Part shown: piece by piece, positions 58,293-60,392 of the stretch | Numbering within the stretch: position 1 is the first letter of the stretch | How the letters are laid out: each line of letters starts with the position of its first letter | DNA from: JAHBNG01 sp039028975 | Lineage (GTDB): Bacteria > Chloroflexota > Anaerolineae > Caldilineales > Caldilineaceae | NCBI GenBank assembly: GCA_039028975.1 | Contig: JBCCHB010000104.1 | Location: 1-60,392, forward strand | Reading direction: 5' to 3' | Length of the DNA stretch: 60,392 nucleotides | Notes under the pieces: model-generated | What the model was told of the DNA's origin: nothing | The model's input: the letters and a program-made list of their open reading frames with translations, nothing else | Database searches by the model: none | Translations under genes and position numbers: made by a program

Positions 58293-60254
58293 ATGGCACA
58301 AAATTCAACTATACAATCAGATAGAAATGACACCAACCCCAGCCATACGGAAGAAGGGGTTCGGATTAAGAGCAGACGGGGGAATCGTGCTTGGCTCTTT
58401 GGCAAACGGTTTAGCCTAGAAGAAGGCGAACGGCTCGCCAGGGAAGAACGTATCCGCGATCTGCTACCAGATGAGAACGAAGATGACGAGCGTCAACTTT
58501 ACGATAGTCAGATGCTTATGCGCCTGTTGCGCTATCTTAAGCCATACAGATCCCATCTAACTCTTGCGTTAGTTGCCATGGCCATCTCCTCTTCTCTAAG
58601 TGTGGCTGGCCCCTGGCTGATAGGCCGGGCTATTGACGACGGTATTAGCACCGGCTCATTCACCCAGCTACGCTTTTGGACCATTATGTTTGTGGTTGCC
58701 GTCATCGGTGAATGGATTACCAACCGGTTACGTATTCGCCTGATGGCCTATGCGGGTACCAAAGTGGTGGCAGATTTACGCAGCCAGCTCTTCCGCCATT
58801 TACATAAACTATCTCTCAACTTCCACAATAACTATAGTGTCGGCCGCTTGATGAGCCGCTTAATTAGTGATGTGGGTGTCATGCAGGATTTTGTTACTTG
58901 GTCTATAACCGGTATGACCCGCTCACTCTTTATCTTTCTCGGTATTATTGTTGCCATGTTTGGCATGAGTTGGCAATTAGCACTAATTACGCTATCTCTA
59001 GTCCCTGTCATGGTGGTCTTGACCAACATCTGGCGGAAGCAAGTGCGGGATATATACCGTTCGGCTCGTATTCGCCTCTCCCTGATCAATGGTTACCTGA
59101 ATGAATCAATTTCGGGAATTCGGGTAACCAAAAGCTTCAGCCGGGAGGCGCGCAACCAAGCTCGCTTCGATGATTTGAATAGCTCTTACTATGATGCCAA
59201 CGTGGAAACTGGTCGACTCATTGCCCTTTTCTTCCCAGGTGTTGACTTTATTGGTTCCTTGACCATGGCTATGGTGGTGGCCCTAGGGGGCTGGCTCGTT
59301 GTTGGGGATGCTATAACGGCTGGCGTTCTCGTCGCGTTTGTTCTGTACGTCGAACGGTTTTTCGAGCCAATTCGTGAAATGGCTCAGCGGTATAACACTT
59401 TTCAGGCGACCATGACCGGCTGTGAACGAATCTTTACGTTACTGGATACAGAACCTGATTTACGTGATGACGCAAATGCATATGATTTGCCGCCAGTCAA
59501 AGGAAAAGTGGATTTTGACCGTGTTAGCTTCTACTATAAAGACGATGAACCTGTTCTCCGAAATGTGACCCTTCATGCCAAACCAGGTGAACGAATTGCG
59601 TTTGTCGGGGAAACTGGTGCGGGCAAAAGCACTATGATTCGCCTGATTGCACGCTTTTTTGACGTTACTGATGGTGTTCTCAAAATTGATGATCATGATA
59701 TCCGTCAAGTGACCCAAAAGAGTCTTCGTTCTCAAATGGGCATTGTGCTCCAGGATACGTTCCTCTTCGGTGGCACCATTGGGGACAATTTGCGGTATGG
59801 TCAGCCAGATGCAAGCGATGATGAAGTGGTGGCTGCGGCAAAAGCAGTGGGTGCTCATGAATTCATTCTGCGAATGGAGGATGGATACGCCACCAAAGTA
59901 GGGGAAAATGGGGTCAATTTAAGTGTGGGGCAGCGCCAGCTTGTTTCCTTTGCTCGAGCTTTGTTGACCGATCCTCAAGTGTTGATTCTGGACGAAGCCA
60001 CCAGCAGCGTTGATACGGCGACAGAGCGACAGATTCAGATGGCATTGGATACACTGTTGAGCAACCGCACGAGCTTTGTCATTGCCCACCGACTCAACAC
60101 CATTGTGAACTCAGACAAAATCGTTGTTATGGACAAAGGCGAAATTGTTGAAATGGGCTCCCACTCTGAACTGCTGGCTCAGGAAGGTCGCTATTATAAC
60201 CTGTATACCATGCAATGGGCAGCCCAAGCAGAACAAAGCTTTAGCGTGAATTAA
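58293..60254 (+). CDS. ABC exporter half, catalytically complete subunit
   Basis: 653 aa from the ATG at 58293; an in-frame ATG inside the heptamer repeat is less likely. A charged N-terminal extension of ~70 residues, six membrane helices, then the nucleotide-binding domain: GETGAGKSTMIRL, Q-loop VLQDTFLFGG, signature LSVGQRQL, Walker B VLILDEATSSVD with catalytic Glu, and His switch VIAHRLNTIV. It supplies the working ATP site of the heterodimer with the previous gene, 120 nt upstream. Confidence 0.92.
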   Translation: MAQNSTIQSDRNDTNPSHTEEGVRIKSRRGNRAWLFGKRFSLEEGERLAREERIRDLLPDENEDDERQLYDSQMLMRLLRYLKPYRSHLTLALVAMAISSSLSVAGPWLIGRAIDDGISTGSFTQLRFWTIMFVVAVIGEWITNRLRIRLMAYAGTKVVADLRSQLFRHLHKLSLNFHNNYSVGRLMSRLISDVGVMQDFVTWSITGMTRSLFIFLGIIVAMFGMSWQLALITLSLVPVMVVLTNIWRKQVRDIYRSARIRLSLINGYLNESISGIRVTKSFSREARNQARFDDLNSSYYDANVETGRLIALFFPGVDFIGSLTMAMVVALGGWLVVGDAITAGVLVAFVLYVERFFEPIREMAQRYNTFQATMTGCERIFTLLDTEPDLRDDANAYDLPPVKGKVDFDRVSFYYKDDEPVLRNVTLHAKPGERIAFVGETGAGKSTMIRLIARFFDVTDGVLKIDDHDIRQVTQKSLRSQMGIVLQDTFLFGGTIGDNLRYGQPDASDDEVVAAAKAVGAHEFILRMEDGYATKVGENGVNLSVGQRQLVSFARALLTDPQVLILDEATSSVDTATERQIQMALDTLLSNRTSFVIAHRLNTIVNSDKIVVMDKGEIVEMGSHSELLAQEGRYYNLYTMQWAAQAEQSFSVN

Positions 60255-60262
60255 GTCAGCGA

Positions 60263-60332
60263 CCACCGGCAGAGCCGGTGGCTTGAATTCATGGACCGCT
60301 CGAAGCGGTTATTTAGAGCCCCCAATGGGGGC
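60263..60332. terminator. Three consecutive hairpins between convergent genes
   Basis: CCACCGGC-AGA-GCCGGTGG (60263-60281), ACCGCT-CGA-AGCGGT (60295-60309) and GCCCCC-AAT-GGGGGC (60318-60332), each with a 3-nt loop. Placed between the exporter stop and an apparent minus-strand gene end, they may terminate both. The regular design also recalls palindromic ends of IS200/IS605-type or REP-like elements. Confidence 0.6.
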
Positions 60333-60340
60333 AACTTCTA

Positions 60341-60392
60341 TCAGTCTTGGTCGAAGAGACTCAGTTGGTCGTAGCGTCGGTCTTCTTCTTCC
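60341..60392 (-). CDS. C-terminal end of a minus-strand gene
   Basis: The last 16 codons of a frame that enters from the right edge: EEEDRRYDQLSLFDQD then TGA (60341-60343). The QLSLF word resembles a sliding-clamp binding motif found at the ends of DNA repair or replication proteins. Too short for a firm call; supported by the intergenic hairpins that follow its stop codon. Confidence 0.45.
   Translation of the reverse strand, partial: EEEDRRYDQLSLFDQD

Overview
The window reads as bacterial DNA of the phylum Chloroflexota (Anaerolineae/Caldilineae-like). The grounds are an isopentenyl phosphate kinase, Thr/Pro-rich LysM and HEAT-repeat proteins, STAND ATPases with an XRE-like head, and short tandem heptamers and octamers between genes. 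This placement is inferred from gene content; there is no rRNA in the window. I saw no tRNA, rRNA or CRISPR array.

Bases 1 to about 25,300 form a plasmid-like accessory block. Its backbone is a RepA-type initiator with an iteron origin, an AT-rich repeat and a perfect DnaA box (21.2-22.6 kb), a Toprim primase, and a ParA plus small partner flanked by inverted repeats (22.8-25.3 kb). A tyrosine recombinase with a WGR-domain partner, a SprT-like metalloprotein, three DNA methyltransferase-like genes without a nuclease, and several toxin-antitoxin modules complete it; some modules are decayed. It also carries a dense set of conflict-type proteins: a STAND-TPR ATPase, a membrane protein paired with a C25/caspase-like protease, a small caspase-fold protein beside an exported relative lacking the catalytic residues, and an EAD1-XRE-CHAT protein. 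A Tn3 transposase relic and a 191-bp MITE-like element show its history.

The block ends where a sulfatase gene loses its C-terminus (about 25,380). This looks like the right edge of an integrated plasmid, although an assembly join cannot be excluded.

From 25.3 kb on, the DNA looks chromosomal. On the minus strand lies a four-gene operon: a protein strongly resembling eukaryotic major vault protein (repeats, shoulder domain, coiled coil), an SH3 protein, a TerB-like protein and a zinc-ribbon SNF2 helicase. This is the strongest candidate for an undescribed system. An FGE-like protein and a Gfo/Idh/MocA oxidoreductase follow. On the plus strand are a peptide/oligosaccharide-type ABC importer without its ATPases, a nucleotidyltransferase, a DUF6807 protein, an amidohydrolase and a D-tartrate dehydratase-like enzyme: a sugar-acid catabolic cluster.

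The last third is housekeeping: SelA, isopentenyl phosphate kinase, an RseP-like protease, a LysM protein, a HEAT-repeat protein, an AEC permease and a lipoprotein. It continues with a replication cluster of DnaB, a DnaD-like protein and a DnaC-like loader whose AAA+ domain is duplicated in one chain, and ends with a heterodimeric ABC exporter.
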